From: Nibribacter ruber
Lineage (GTDB): Bacteria; Bacteroidota; Bacteroidia; Cytophagales; Hymenobacteraceae
Assembly: GCF_009913235.1 (NCBI RefSeq)
Contig: NZ_CP047897.1
Span: 3,223,001-3,287,000 of the forward strand
Length of the DNA: 64,000 nucleotides
Reading direction: 5' to 3'
The notes below the pieces were generated by a model. That model did not search any database and was not told the DNA's origin. It saw nothing but the letters and a program-made list of their open reading frames with translations. Positions within the stretch are counted from its first letter, which is position 1. Every line of letters begins with the position of its first letter. A program made the translations under genes and the position numbers. Below, piece by piece: positions 22,846 to 31,860 of this stretch.

Positions 22846-25731
22846 ATGATCATATCACGGCTAAAAGACTATTACCTGGCCATCGGCTCCTTTGTACTGG
22901 TGCTGGGGATAACGCTGTATGCGTATTACGTCTCCAAGTCCAGTGACCAGGAACGCGACGCCAAGCTGTTTGAGCTGCGCACCCAGCTAGTGAAAACTTC
23001 GCTGGAGCGGCGCATGGGCCATTACGTGCAGATCTTGAAGGGCGTGAAAGGCCTGTTTCTTTCCTCAGACTCCGTCACGCGCCTTGATTTCAAGCAGTAC
23101 CAGCAGTCGCTGGAGGTAGAGAAGAACTACCCGGGCATGCAGGGCATCGGCTTTGCCGCCATGTTAACCCCAGAGCAGGTGCCCTTGCTGGAGCAGCGCA
23201 TACGGGCAGAAGGGTTTGCGGGGTTTGAGGTAAAGCCCAAAGACCTTCGGCCAGAATATTCTACCATTCTGTACATTGAACCCATGGACGTGCGCAACAT
23301 GCGCGCCTTTGGGTTTGACATGTACAGTGAGCCCACCCGCCGCGAAGCCATGGAAGCCGCCCGTGACTTCGGGAAGCCCGGCATGACCGGCAAGGTGAAG
23401 CTGGTGCAGGAGTTTGTGAAAGGCGTGCAGGCCGGTTTCCTGATTTACCTGCCCGTCTATAACACCAGAGATTCGCTTGCCACCATAGAGGAGCGCCGCG
23501 CCCACCTCAAGGGGTTTGTGTATGCTCCGTTCAGGGCCAAGGACTTGATTGAGGGCACCCTGCGGGATGACTTCACAGACGTGACCATTCATATCTATGA
23601 CGGGAAGGAGATACGGGACGAAGACCTGCTCTACAGCAATGACACCAGCCAGACCAAGCTAGACGCCAGCGGCCGCAGGCTGTTCAGGACGGAGCAGGTG
23701 CGTCTGGCGGGCCGTACCTGGACGCTGGCCTTCAAGCCCACGCGGGCTTTCTCTAACAACCCCGGCATAGACGAGCACAACCTCATTCTGCTGGCGGGCA
23801 GCATCATTAGTTTGCTCATCTTCTTTGTCACCTGGTCTTTGCTCCGGTACCTGCAGTCTAACCAGCTCACAGAGCTCATCACCAAGAATACCACGGCTGG
23901 CTTGTTTTTGCTGGACAATTACGGCTACTGCACCTTCCAGAACCCGGCGGCGTACCGGCTGTTGGGCATTGACATGGAGGACCTGCGCAAGAAACCTTTT
24001 CAGGACGTGGTGCACTCTACCTTAGACAAAACGCCCCAGGCCTCTCCGTATACTTCGCTCACGCCCGTCAGCTTTGAAGACACCTACCTTTGCCAGGACG
24101 GCAAAAGCATTCCTGTGTCCTGTTCTGTGCGTTCTGTGCGGCAGCGCGGCGAGGTGGTGGGCTATATTCTGGAAGTGCGCAACGTAGCCGAAGAGCGCCG
24201 CGCCCAGCAGGCCCTTTTGGAAAGCGAGGCCCGTTTCAGGAACATGGCAGACAACACCCCGGTCATGGTCTGGATGACAGACGCCCAAAAGCAGTGCACC
24301 TACGTGAACCGCCAGTGGCTGGAGTTCACGGGCTCTACCCTGGAGGAGAACATGGGCCGCGGTTGGGAGCAGTTTGTGCACCCAGAAGACAAGGAGGTCG
24401 CCTATAAAGCCTATGCCGCCTCCATTGAGTTCCACCAGGAGTTCAGGAGCGAGTACCGCCTGCGCCGGCAGGACGGGGAGTACCGGTGGGTGTTGAACAC
24501 GGGCAGCCCGAGGTTTGAGAACGAAGACGTGTTTTTGGGCTACATAGGCTCAGTGTCTGACATTACAGAGCGCATAGCCATCGTGAACCGCCTCAAGAGC
24601 AACGCCGAGATGCTGCAGCGCATTTTCATGCAGGTACCCGCCATTGTGGGACTGGTGCGGTTGCAGGACATGACGTACACGCTGGTCAATTCGTACCTGA
24701 GCGAGCTGTATGGCGGCAAGGCCAAAGTAGGCGGAGACGCCTTTGCCGCACTGCCGCCTTCGCAGCGAGAGCCGTTCAGGAAAATCCTCCACATTGTAGC
24801 CCAGTCCGGGAAAGCCTATATTGCCCAGGGGGTGCCCGTTACATTTGATGCCGAAGCCCCAGCCCAGGAAGACGTCATCCGTTTCTTCAACATCGTCTAT
24901 GAACCCATTCTGGATGACCAGAACCAGGTAGAATCTGTCCTGACCTTTGCCGTAGAAGTGACCGAGCAGGTGAAAAGCCGCGAGCAGTTGGCCTTCATCA
25001 ATGAGGAACTGGTCAAGAAGAACGAGGAGCTGCTGCGCATCAACAATGACCTGGACAACTTTGTGTACACGGCCTCGCATGACCTGCGCTCACCGCTCTC
25101 TAACCTGGAAGCCCTCACCACCGCGCTCATTGACAACGCCTCCACCAAAGACGAGCACGAAGAAGACCAGGTTCTCCTGAAGATGGTGGCCGCCTCTATT
25201 GGCAAGCTCAAAGGCACCATCATGGATCTCACCGAGATTACCAAGGTGCAGAAGAACATGGAAAGCCAGCAGGCCGAGGAGCTTCTCTTTGCCGAGGTGC
25301 TGGCCGGCGTAGAGGAAGACATTGCCCCCATGATTCATGAAGCCAAGGCCCGGATTAACGCTTCCTTTGAAGTGCCTTCCCTCCAGTATGCCCGCAAAAA
25401 CCTGCGCAGCATTCTGTACAACCTGGTGTCTAACGCCGTCAAGTACCGTGACCCCGCCCAAGATCCCGTAGTGAACCTGACTACCAAACGAGAGGGAGGC
25501 TACATTGTGCTCACGGTCCAGGACAATGGTCTGGGCATTAGAAAAGACCAGCAGGGCAAGCTCTTCAGCATGTTCCGGCGGTTGCACTCGCATGTAGAAG
25601 GCACGGGCATTGGGCTCTACATTGTCAAGCGCATTATTGAGAACAACGAGGGACGCATTGAGGTAGACTCTGAGCCCGGCAAAGGCACCACCTTCTCTGT
25701 GTATTTCAAGGATTCCGTAAAAGAGTCCTGA
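22846..25731 (+). CDS. CHASE-domain PAS sensor histidine kinase
   Basis: 961 residues. Transmembrane helix 1 (about 11-29) and helix 2 (about 315-336) bracket a periplasmic CHASE domain (about 55-260) with the typical YPGMQGIGFAAML and GKPGMTGKVKLVQE stretches, so it senses a small extracellular ligand. Three PAS modules follow (about 343-455, 455-578, 580-705), the second with a clear PAS/PAC sequence (VNRQWLEFTG, YRLRRQDGEYRWVLNTG). The DHp His is His745 in YTASHDLRSPLSNLE, and the HATPase domain (about 830-955) has LYNLVSNAVKY, DNGLGI and GTGIGLYIVKR. No response regulator is adjacent. DHp and ATPase parts are close to those of the kinase at the left edge. Confidence 0.95.
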   Translation: MIISRLKDYYLAIGSFVLVLGITLYAYYVSKSSDQERDAKLFELRTQLVKTSLERRMGHYVQILKGVKGLFLSSDSVTRLDFKQYQQSLEVEKNYPGMQGIGFAAMLTPEQVPLLEQRIRAEGFAGFEVKPKDLRPEYSTILYIEPMDVRNMRAFGFDMYSEPTRREAMEAARDFGKPGMTGKVKLVQEFVKGVQAGFLIYLPVYNTRDSLATIEERRAHLKGFVYAPFRAKDLIEGTLRDDFTDVTIHIYDGKEIRDEDLLYSNDTSQTKLDASGRRLFRTEQVRLAGRTWTLAFKPTRAFSNNPGIDEHNLILLAGSIISLLIFFVTWSLLRYLQSNQLTELITKNTTAGLFLLDNYGYCTFQNPAAYRLLGIDMEDLRKKPFQDVVHSTLDKTPQASPYTSLTPVSFEDTYLCQDGKSIPVSCSVRSVRQRGEVVGYILEVRNVAEERRAQQALLESEARFRNMADNTPVMVWMTDAQKQCTYVNRQWLEFTGSTLEENMGRGWEQFVHPEDKEVAYKAYAASIEFHQEFRSEYRLRRQDGEYRWVLNTGSPRFENEDVFLGYIGSVSDITERIAIVNRLKSNAEMLQRIFMQVPAIVGLVRLQDMTYTLVNSYLSELYGGKAKVGGDAFAALPPSQREPFRKILHIVAQSGKAYIAQGVPVTFDAEAPAQEDVIRFFNIVYEPILDDQNQVESVLTFAVEVTEQVKSREQLAFINEELVKKNEELLRINNDLDNFVYTASHDLRSPLSNLEALTTALIDNASTKDEHEEDQVLLKMVAASIGKLKGTIMDLTEITKVQKNMESQQAEELLFAEVLAGVEEDIAPMIHEAKARINASFEVPSLQYARKNLRSILYNLVSNAVKYRDPAQDPVVNLTTKREGGYIVLTVQDNGLGIRKDQQGKLFSMFRRLHSHVEGTGIGLYIVKRIIENNEGRIEVDSEPGKGTTFSVYFKDSVKES

Positions 25732-25750
25732 GTCCTGAGTCAAATGTGTG

Positions 25751-25792
25751 AAACCAGAAGGCCCGATGATCAATCACCGGGCCTTCTGGTTT
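25751..25792. terminator. Intrinsic terminator after CHASE kinase
   Basis: A 15-bp stem (25751-25765 with 25778-25792) whose right arm runs into the T-run of a 38-bp element. Confidence 0.85.
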
Positions 25793-25825
25793 TTGGGCTG
25801 TTTTCTGGAAATCATGCCAGAAACG
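25788..25825. repeat. 38-bp palindrome, copy 15, overlapping a terminator
   Basis: GGTTTTTGGGCTGTTTTCTG is followed by a weaker right arm (ATGCCAGAAACG). Its first 5 bases are also the terminator's right arm. Confidence 0.72.
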
Positions 25826-25931
25826 GAATAAATGGCTATCTAGAGATTCCTTTTGTCATGGTACAAGCGCCCGCTTGCGCCATGAGCCACCAAACTACAG
25901 CTCCATTTAGACAAGTCCAGAGAGGTGCTGC

Positions 25932-26495
25932 CTATAAATCCTTGGCCACCAGGTCTGGGTCAATTTTCTGCAGTACTTTCTGAATCATGCGCTGGTCCAT
26001 GTTGCCTTCCACCAACAGAAGCAGGAAGCCATTGCTCCGTTGGCCAAACACCGCTAGTTCCTTTACTTTCTCCTGCTCTTCCTTTACACGCAGTTCCAAA
26101 CCTGCTGGTCCGTTCAAGGGCAAAGAGCTATAGGATGGGGTCTTGAACACATTCTGAATCTCGGGTAAGAGACTGTTGGTCAAAAAGCGCTGGCCTTTGT
26201 TGTTCTCAGGGGCATAGGTGAGCATGCGTACGCTTCTAATACCCTGTAACATGGCCTTGGTAGAGTCATCCAGCTGACTGCCAATCAGGCGCGCCGCCAA
26301 CCCCACCGGAATGCTGTTGCCCTTAAAGCCGGGCTGGTTGCGGTACTTGTCATAGAATTCCAGGCTGGTTTGGGCCGGCGGCAGTTTGCTGGTGCTGCTA
26401 CAGGCCTGCGCACCCAGCAATACCGCCGTGCACAGGAATAGAAGGTACTTTCTGATGTGAAGATTTGTCGTTATAACGGAGGTGGACGTTGCCAT
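25932..26495 (-). CDS. DUF4252-like lipoprotein
   Basis: 187 residues from ATG 26495. The longer frame to 26552 reads through a 38-bp palindrome (peptide FGLFSVKQAKND) and is rejected. The signal peptide ends in LLGAQACSS, a lipobox with Cys as lipidation site, so it is anchored in the envelope. The mature part (DSTKAMLQGIRSVRMLTYAP, LRVKEEQEKVKELAVFGQRS, LLLLVEGNMDQRMIQKVLQK) resembles the DUF4252 family of Bacteroidota; this match is from memory of the pattern. The function is unknown. It is downstream of the GNAT gene on the same strand. Confidence 0.7.
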   Translation of the reverse strand: MATSTSVITTNLHIRKYLLFLCTAVLLGAQACSSTSKLPPAQTSLEFYDKYRNQPGFKGNSIPVGLAARLIGSQLDDSTKAMLQGIRSVRMLTYAPENNKGQRFLTNSLLPEIQNVFKTPSYSSLPLNGPAGLELRVKEEQEKVKELAVFGQRSNGFLLLLVEGNMDQRMIQKVLQKIDPDLVAKDL

Positions 26496-26503
26496 AGGAA
26501 TGT

Positions 26504-26541
26504 CGTTTTTAGCCTGTTTTACGGAAAACAGCCCAAAAACG
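26504..26541. repeat. 38-bp intergenic palindrome, copy 16
   Basis: Fits between the GNAT stop (26553) and the lipoprotein start (26495) on the minus strand, 8 bp upstream of the start codon, so it lies in the 5' leader of the lipoprotein if the two genes are cotranscribed. Confidence 0.85.
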
Positions 26542-26552
26542 GTCAGAAGCAC

Positions 26553-27017
26553 CTACTTCTGGTCCAGGAAAGCGGCGGTCTGGTAGGCATTGGGCGTGTG
26601 CAACTGCATGAACGGCTCAGCAGAAGGCAGCGGCGTAAACCCGAACTGGGCATACAGGCTGTGCGCGTCTCTGGTGGCTAATAGCCAGCGCCTCAGCCCT
26701 TGTAGTTGTGGGTGTGCTTGCAAGGCTTCCAGCATCCATTTAGACAATCCCTGGCCGCGCGATTCTTCCAGTACAAACACATCGCAGAGGTAGGCAAAGG
26801 TGGCAAAATCAGTGATGAGGCGGGCGAAGGCTACTTGCTTTTCTTGATGATACACGCCCACGCACAGTGAATTTTCTATGGCGCGTTCCACCACCTCTCT
26901 GGGAATACCCGGCGACCAATAACTCTTCGCCAGATACCCATGAATGACGTCCAGTTGCAGTCGCGCTTTGTCAAAACTCAGCAGGAAATCAAGGGGTCGG
27001 TGTTGGTTCAGGTCCAT
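26553..27017 (-). CDS. GNAT-family N-acetyltransferase
   Basis: 154 residues. The acetyl-CoA-binding motif A is LCDVFVLEESRGQGLSKWM (R/QxxGxG/A pattern), preceded by the beta-strand VAFARLITDFATFAYL and followed by LLATRDAHSLYAQFGFTPL, the usual motif B region. The compact architecture fits small-molecule or amino-group acetyltransferases of the ElaA/YvbK type; the substrate cannot be read from sequence. It is a cytosolic enzyme, followed by the DUF4252-like lipoprotein gene. Confidence 0.88.
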   Translation of the reverse strand: MDLNQHRPLDFLLSFDKARLQLDVIHGYLAKSYWSPGIPREVVERAIENSLCVGVYHQEKQVAFARLITDFATFAYLCDVFVLEESRGQGLSKWMLEALQAHPQLQGLRRWLLATRDAHSLYAQFGFTPLPSAEPFMQLHTPNAYQTAAFLDQK

Positions 27018-27052
27018 GGAGACAAGATAAGAGGCCTGCCCCTTTTAAGCAA

Positions 27053-27994
27053 CTACAAACTCTGGATGACCAGCAGGCTAGAAATGCCCAAACCCAGCCA
27101 TAACAAAATACCCAGCAAGAATGGTCTGATGCCCACTTGCCGCAAGGTTTCCTTGGCTAGGCCGGCGCCTACCAGAAACAGCGTCAAAGTTAGGCCGCGT
27201 TTTGCCGCAAAGGTGATGCCTTCATACAGCGGTTCAAGTTTGATGGGGCCGTAGCTGCCAATGAGCATGGTGAGTACAAAACCGCCAATAAAGTAAGGAA
27301 TAGACACCTTGGCGCCAGACTGTTTAAAGGCGAAGGCCGTGAAAAACGCCAGCGGAATAATCCACAGCGCGCGGGCCAGTTTAACCGTGGTGGCTATGCG
27401 CAAGGCTTCTTCACCGTACGTCTGCGCTGCGCCAACTACGGAGCTGGTGTCATGAATGGCCAGCGCCGCCCACAAGCCAAAGTCTGCCTGCGTCATCTGC
27501 AACAGGTTGCCAATCCAAGGAAATACTAGCAAAGCCACCGAATTGAGTACGAACACCGTCCCCAATGCCATAGTCATCTGCTTTTCTTCGGCGTGAATGA
27601 GCGGTGAGACGGCGGCAATGGCGCTCCCGCCGCAAATAGCCGTCCCTGCACTCACCAGATACGCCGTCTTGTAATCTACGCCCAGCCATTTGCCCAGCAG
27701 GTAGCCCGCTGTCAAAGTAAGTATAATGGACGCCACCGTTAACAGCAGTCCTTCCTGACTCGCCTGCAAAGCCTGTTGCGCGTTTATCCCAAAGCCCAGC
27801 CCGATGATAGAATACTGCAACAGTTTCTTGGTGAGTTTGGACGTGAGCGGCCTAAACGGATTGCCCACGGTATTGGCCAAAATGGCTCCTGCGGCCAACG
27901 CTACCGGCGGAGATACCCAAGGCGTGAGACACGCCGCGCCCACTACAATGAAAATGGCTCTGGAAATAGTAGGGGAAGAAAGCGCGAGGGACAT
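27053..27994 (-). CDS. YeiH/UPF0324 family membrane protein, putative anion exporter
   Basis: 313 residues with about ten hydrophobic segments. I start at ATG 27994 (MSLALSSP); the frame extends to 28054 but the extra 20 residues are not family-like. Typical stretches are GAILANTVGNPFRP, GLGFGINAQQALQ, GVDYKTAYLVSAGTAICGGS, and AIHDTSSVVGAAQTYGEEAL. Homologues are called putative sulfate exporters, or UPF0324, and are often next to a LysR gene (yeiE/yeiH pair), exactly as here. Transport of sulfate, sulfite or taurine-derived anions is suggested by family context but not shown by the sequence. Confidence 0.9.
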   Translation of the reverse strand: MSLALSSPTISRAIFIVVGAACLTPWVSPPVALAAGAILANTVGNPFRPLTSKLTKKLLQYSIIGLGFGINAQQALQASQEGLLLTVASIILTLTAGYLLGKWLGVDYKTAYLVSAGTAICGGSAIAAVSPLIHAEEKQMTMALGTVFVLNSVALLVFPWIGNLLQMTQADFGLWAALAIHDTSSVVGAAQTYGEEALRIATTVKLARALWIIPLAFFTAFAFKQSGAKVSIPYFIGGFVLTMLIGSYGPIKLEPLYEGITFAAKRGLTLTLFLVGAGLAKETLRQVGIRPFLLGILLWLGLGISSLLVIQSL

Positions 27995-28065
27995 GGATGT
28001 TTTAGAAAAGATACCACAAAAGTACCTTCCTTGTATGCCCTGCACAAATGACAAATGGTGATTCG

Positions 28066-28965
28066 CTATTCCGGTAGGTTATACTGACGCAAACAGAACT
28101 GCTGGAAAAGCTGGGAGAGTCCCTGGGGCTGGCCCACTGGTTGCACAAACCAAAACGACCGTTTCAAACTGAACCCATCAGGGAGAAGCGTCACCAATTT
28201 ACCGGTTTCTAACTCCTGCTGGATAGAATACCTTGACAAGAGCGCCACACAGTCTGAATGCTGAAGAAAGGACTTGATGGTCTCTGAGCTTCCTAAATCT
28301 AAGACCACATTCAAATCAGGGAGACGAAGTTGATGTGCACGCAGGGCTTCTTCAATCACTTCCAGCGTACCTGAGCCGCGCTCCCGCAAAACCAACGGTT
28401 GCAAAGCCAGTTCTGGCAAAGTAATGCTCCCCGCTTGGGTGAGAGCGTGTCCGGCACGGACCACGGGCACTAACTCGTCGGGCAGGAAAGGCGTGTACTG
28501 GAGTTCTCTTCTATGGCTGTGGCCCTCTACAATGCCCAGGTCAATGTCCTGGTGGATGAGCGCCTGTTCCATGGCCTCGGTATTGCCATTGAGCAAAGAC
28601 AACTTCACGTGCGGGTACCGCTGATGAAACGCCGACAGCACCGGTGCCATCACGTACTGCGCAATGGTGGTACTGGCACCCAGTCGTAAATGGCCGCTTA
28701 CCTGGTCTTTGAGCTTGCCCATGGCGAAGGCCACTTCTTCCTGCAAGGCATGCGCGCGCTCAGCAAAAGCCAGCATAGTCTCACCGGCGGTCGTAAGCTG
28801 GATGCGGTTGCCCTTGCGCAGGAACAAACGCAAACCTACTTCGGCTTCCAGTTCCTGCACGCGCTTGGTGGCCGCTGGCTGCGTGATGAACAGCTCACCG
28901 GCCGCCTTGGTAAAGCTCAGGTGCTTGGCCACGCTTCTAAAAACCTTCCACCTGAAATCTAGCAT
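28066..28965 (-). CDS. LysR-type transcriptional regulator (CysB/YeiE-like)
   Basis: 299 residues. The N-terminal winged helix-turn-helix reads VFRSVAKHLSFTKAAGELFI then TQPAATKRVQELEAEVGLRL. A periplasmic-binding-protein-like effector domain starts near residue 90 (GHLRLGASTTIAQYVMAPVL). It is upstream of yeiH on the same strand with a 71-bp gap, so it probably controls yeiH expression and its own. LysR genes are usually divergent from their target; here they are collinear. An oxyanion or sulfur compound is a likely effector by analogy with CysB-type relatives. Confidence 0.92.
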   Translation of the reverse strand: MLDFRWKVFRSVAKHLSFTKAAGELFITQPAATKRVQELEAEVGLRLFLRKGNRIQLTTAGETMLAFAERAHALQEEVAFAMGKLKDQVSGHLRLGASTTIAQYVMAPVLSAFHQRYPHVKLSLLNGNTEAMEQALIHQDIDLGIVEGHSHRRELQYTPFLPDELVPVVRAGHALTQAGSITLPELALQPLVLRERGSGTLEVIEEALRAHQLRLPDLNVVLDLGSSETIKSFLQHSDCVALLSRYSIQQELETGKLVTLLPDGFSLKRSFWFVQPVGQPQGLSQLFQQFCLRQYNLPE

Positions 28966-29073
28966 GCTTTTTTATTGAGAGATTGAATGGTTGAATGATT
29001 GAGAGAATGGGGTGATGTGGAATGAATTAACAATTAACAATTAACAATCAGCAATCAACAATCAACAATCAAT

Positions 29074-29110
29074 CGTTTTTGCCTGTTTTCTGGAAAGTAA
29101 GCAAAAAACG
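29074..29110. repeat. 38-bp-type intergenic palindrome, copy 17 (37 bp)
   Basis: Four bases from the LytTR regulator stop. Inner arms are TGCCTG / AAGCAA. It follows an array of AACAATC-type words (29023-29073). Confidence 0.82.
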
Positions 29111-29114
29111 GATG

Positions 29115-29903
29115 CTACTGGTCCAGCCAGGCTCTAAAGGTAGAAACCCGTTCGCGGCTCACCAAGACTTCTTCTTGGGTGTGTTGCCTGAGCACTAGTT
29201 TGAGGCGGCTGTTGGTGTAATGGATGATGTCTTTGATGGCTTGCAACTGCACCAGGTAGCCGCGGTTCACCCTGAAGAACTGTTGCGGGTTGACCAGTTG
29301 CTCTAGTTGGTCCATGGTGTAGTCTAGGGCAAAGCGACGGTTGTCTGCGGTCTGCAAAAAGGTGGCTTTCTCGAAGCTGTAAAAAAAGTCAATCTCCTCT
29401 ATCGGAATGGCCCGCAGATGCTCACCTACCTTCAACACAAACCTATTCTTATACGCCCGCGCCGAAGGGCTTTGCAGTTGTTGCAAGGCCTGCTGAAGCA
29501 AGTGTAGAGAGGCATCTGGCGCTGGTGTAGGGCTTGAAGAAGTGGTAAGCCGTTGCAGTTTCTGGAGGGCCTTGGTCAGGTCCTCGTCGTCAATGGGTTT
29601 TAAGAGGTAGTCAATGCTGTTGGCTTTGAAGGCGCGCAGGGCATACGCATCATAGGCGGTGGTGAAGATGATGGGGCATTGCACATCTACCTGTTCCAAG
29701 ATCTCAAAGCTCAATCCATCGCCTAGTTGAATGTCAAAGAAGGCCAAGTCTGGCAGAGGATGCTCCTTGAAATACTGCACCGCCTCCTGCACCGAAGCCA
29801 GCGTAGCCACCACGGTAAGCGGCACCTGGGTTTGGGCCTGCAGGAGTTGCGCCAGACGATTGGCAGCCAGAGGTTCATCTTCTAAGATAAGGGCACGGAG
29901 CAT
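29115..29903 (-). CDS. LytTR-type response regulator
   Basis: 262 residues. The receiver domain (1-120) has the acidic pair EDE at 8-10, the phospho-acceptor Asp57 in AFFDIQLGDG and the Lys in YLLKPIDDEDL. The LytTR DNA-binding domain (about 155-262) shows KVGEHLRAIPIEEIDFFYSF and FFRVNRGYLVQLQAIKDI, as in AgrA/LytR. It lies directly downstream of the LytS-like kinase (73 bp), its obvious partner. LytTR regulators bind imperfect direct repeats; I could not define a site here. Confidence 0.95.
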   Translation of the reverse strand: MLRALILEDEPLAANRLAQLLQAQTQVPLTVVATLASVQEAVQYFKEHPLPDLAFFDIQLGDGLSFEILEQVDVQCPIIFTTAYDAYALRAFKANSIDYLLKPIDDEDLTKALQKLQRLTTSSSPTPAPDASLHLLQQALQQLQSPSARAYKNRFVLKVGEHLRAIPIEEIDFFYSFEKATFLQTADNRRFALDYTMDQLEQLVNPQQFFRVNRGYLVQLQAIKDIIHYTNSRLKLVLRQHTQEEVLVSRERVSTFRAWLDQ

Positions 29904-29936
29904 TTAGTAATGGCTGATGGTTAATGGCTGGTGGTT

Positions 29937-29974
29937 CGTTTTTGGGCTGTTTTCTGGAAAAGAGGCGAAAAACG
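29937..29974. repeat. 38-bp intergenic palindrome, copy 18
   Basis: One base from the kinase stop, in the 73-bp gap between the LytS-like kinase and LytTR regulator genes. If these are one operon the element is transcribed between them. Confidence 0.85.
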
Positions 29975-29975
29975 G

Positions 29976-31019
29976 TTATTGGAACGTGAGCAAGGGCAAT
30001 TGAACGATGAAGTATGAAGGCGTGGGCAGAACTTCTACCGGTCTGTTAGTGAGCATCTGGTAACGGGCCTGGATGTTGGGCAGACCCAGGCCGCTAGGTG
30101 GCTCATGCTGGGTTTTGGGTTGCAGATTGTTTTCTATTCGCAGGGTATCGCCTTCTACCGTCACCTGAATGTGTAATGGCTCTTTTGCCAGTATTTTGTT
30201 GTGTTTGATAGCGTTTTCCAGAAGCATCTGCAGGGCCAGCGGCGGCACGTAAAAGCCAGGCGGGACGTTGTCTGGAAGCGTCACCTGCAGCCCTTCGGCG
30301 TGCCGAATCTGCTGTAAAAACACGTAGCGCTGGGCAAAGGCCAGTTCTTCTTCTAACTCCACTACCTCTTTGTGCTGTGAGTCCAGAACGTAGCGGTATA
30401 CCTCAGACAACTGCTTGATGAACTTGACAGCCAAATCGGGCGACGGATGGACCAGGCTGGTGAGCGCGTTTAGGCTGTTGAACAGAAAATGCGGGTTCAC
30501 TTGGTTTTTGAGGGCCTCATATTGCGAGAGGGCATTTTCTTTCTGGAAACGTTCTGCCTTGACGGCCGCTTCGCGCCAGCTTCGCAAAAAGGAGACGGCG
30601 TACACAGACAGGGTGATGAAGAACGTGACCAGCAACTGCGTGAGCATGGTCCACCTGAACCTAGTAGAAAGCAAAAGCTCCGCTGAGAGGCCGTTTAGCA
30701 ACACAATGTACACCCAGTTGACCAGCAGGATGGCCACCGCCGAGAAGAGGGTGGTAGCGACAATGGTAATCAAAAACCGCTTACCTGGATTGTCTACCCA
30801 CGTGACTACCCGGTTAAGGGCGCTGCCTATAAACCCATTGCCCAGCCAGAGGCTAGAAAACAGCAGAAAGGCATAGGTAAAGTTTCTGACTACCCAGATG
30901 CCGTCAGAGAAGCAGTTGGCGCACAGCAGCATCATGTTCAGGAGGGCGAAGCCAGAAAAGACAGCCACCCATTTCAAGACAGATTTTACGTGCAGGTCTG
31001 GGATAGCGAAGTTAGCCAT
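29976..31019 (-). CDS. LytS/YpdA-type histidine kinase
   Basis: 347 residues. Four transmembrane helices (about 13-33, 44-63, 83-108, 124-146) form the sensor. The His_kinase (PF06580) domain has the acceptor His177 in KNQVNPHFLFNSLNALTSLV, and the ATPase domain the N box PPLALQMLLENAIKHNKI and GLGLPNIQARY. It belongs to the class that always works with LytTR regulators, and one is encoded just downstream. The signal is unknown. A TPR protein and a TonB receptor lie upstream on the same strand. Confidence 0.94.
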   Translation of the reverse strand: MANFAIPDLHVKSVLKWVAVFSGFALLNMMLLCANCFSDGIWVVRNFTYAFLLFSSLWLGNGFIGSALNRVVTWVDNPGKRFLITIVATTLFSAVAILLVNWVYIVLLNGLSAELLLSTRFRWTMLTQLLVTFFITLSVYAVSFLRSWREAAVKAERFQKENALSQYEALKNQVNPHFLFNSLNALTSLVHPSPDLAVKFIKQLSEVYRYVLDSQHKEVVELEEELAFAQRYVFLQQIRHAEGLQVTLPDNVPPGFYVPPLALQMLLENAIKHNKILAKEPLHIQVTVEGDTLRIENNLQPKTQHEPPSGLGLPNIQARYQMLTNRPVEVLPTPSYFIVQLPLLTFQ

Positions 31020-31085
31020 GGCAGAAAGGTAAAGATTTTTAAGGATTCCTGCGCCCTGCAGAAAGCAAAGGCGCAGGATGGAAGG

Positions 31086-31718
31086 TTACTCGCATTTGGC
31101 CAACAGGCTCTTGGCGCTGTTCATGCCCCAGCTTGGTGACAGGCTGTTGGCAAGCTGATACGCGCTGAATTTCTCCACGGCAGTAGTTAAAATAGGCTTG
31201 GCCACGTCTTTGCCACCACCTACCATTTTGGGCATGTGCAGGTAATGCTGACCCAACAAGAAATAGGCTCTTGGGTTCTCAGGGTTCAAGGCTTTGGCTT
31301 TCTCCAAAGCAGCCACGGTAAGGCCAGAATACTTCATCCCCCGGCTCATAGGCGATACAGATAATCTGGCTTGGTGCAGATACCCCTGCAGAACGTGCAA
31401 TTCAGATTCTTTGGGCTCCAAGACCAATGCCTTGTCCAGATACGTTTGTGCCTGGTCCAGCACGGCGTCCTTCTGGGGCTCTTCCTTCAGCTGAAAGCTC
31501 AGCACAATATGCGCATAAGTGGCATAGTAAGACGGTAGCCAAGCCTTAGGTTCAGCGGTGGCAATACGGCTGATTTTGTTGGCAACGGCTTGGGTTTCTT
31601 CGGGAGTCTGGGAGGCTTTCAACTCAGTGAGCGCCTCGCCCAGCGCGACTTGGTAATTTCCCTGAGCCTGTACTAAAAAGGTGATGAAGAATACTGGTAA
31701 TAAGAGTAGTTTTTTCAT
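31086..31718 (-). CDS. Secreted TPR-like protein
   Basis: 210 residues with a signal peptide (MKKLLLLPVFFITFLVQAQG), so periplasmic. The mature protein is helical with TPR-like spacing: LDQAQTYLDKALVLEPKESE and ALEKAKALNPENPRAYFLLG are good matches to the TPR pattern. Two or three repeats are recognisable. TPR proteins usually mediate protein contacts, so partnership with the TonB receptor next door is possible. The gene lies between that receptor and the LytS/LytTR pair on the same strand. Confidence 0.8.
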   Translation of the reverse strand: MKKLLLLPVFFITFLVQAQGNYQVALGEALTELKASQTPEETQAVANKISRIATAEPKAWLPSYYATYAHIVLSFQLKEEPQKDAVLDQAQTYLDKALVLEPKESELHVLQGYLHQARLSVSPMSRGMKYSGLTVAALEKAKALNPENPRAYFLLGQHYLHMPKMVGGGKDVAKPILTTAVEKFSAYQLANSLSPSWGMNSAKSLLAKCE

Positions 31719-31778
31719 GATAGTAAAGTTTAAATTGTTGGATTGCTGATTGTTAATTGTTGGTCAGTTCTGTTGAAG

Positions 31779-31816
31779 CGTTTTTAGCCTGATTTCTGGA
31801 AAAGAAGCCAAAAACG
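31779..31816. repeat. 38-bp intergenic palindrome, copy 19
   Basis: Between the TonB receptor stop and the TPR gene start. Centre CTGGA. Confidence 0.85.
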
Positions 31817-31860
31817 GATGGAGGCAGGCTATTTATTCTCTCATTCACTCAATCACTCAT

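Noticed and set aside
26496-26552. Extended N-terminus of the DUF4252-like lipoprotein
   Set aside because: The extra codons read through palindrome copy 16, and the inner ATG gives a proper lipoprotein signal.
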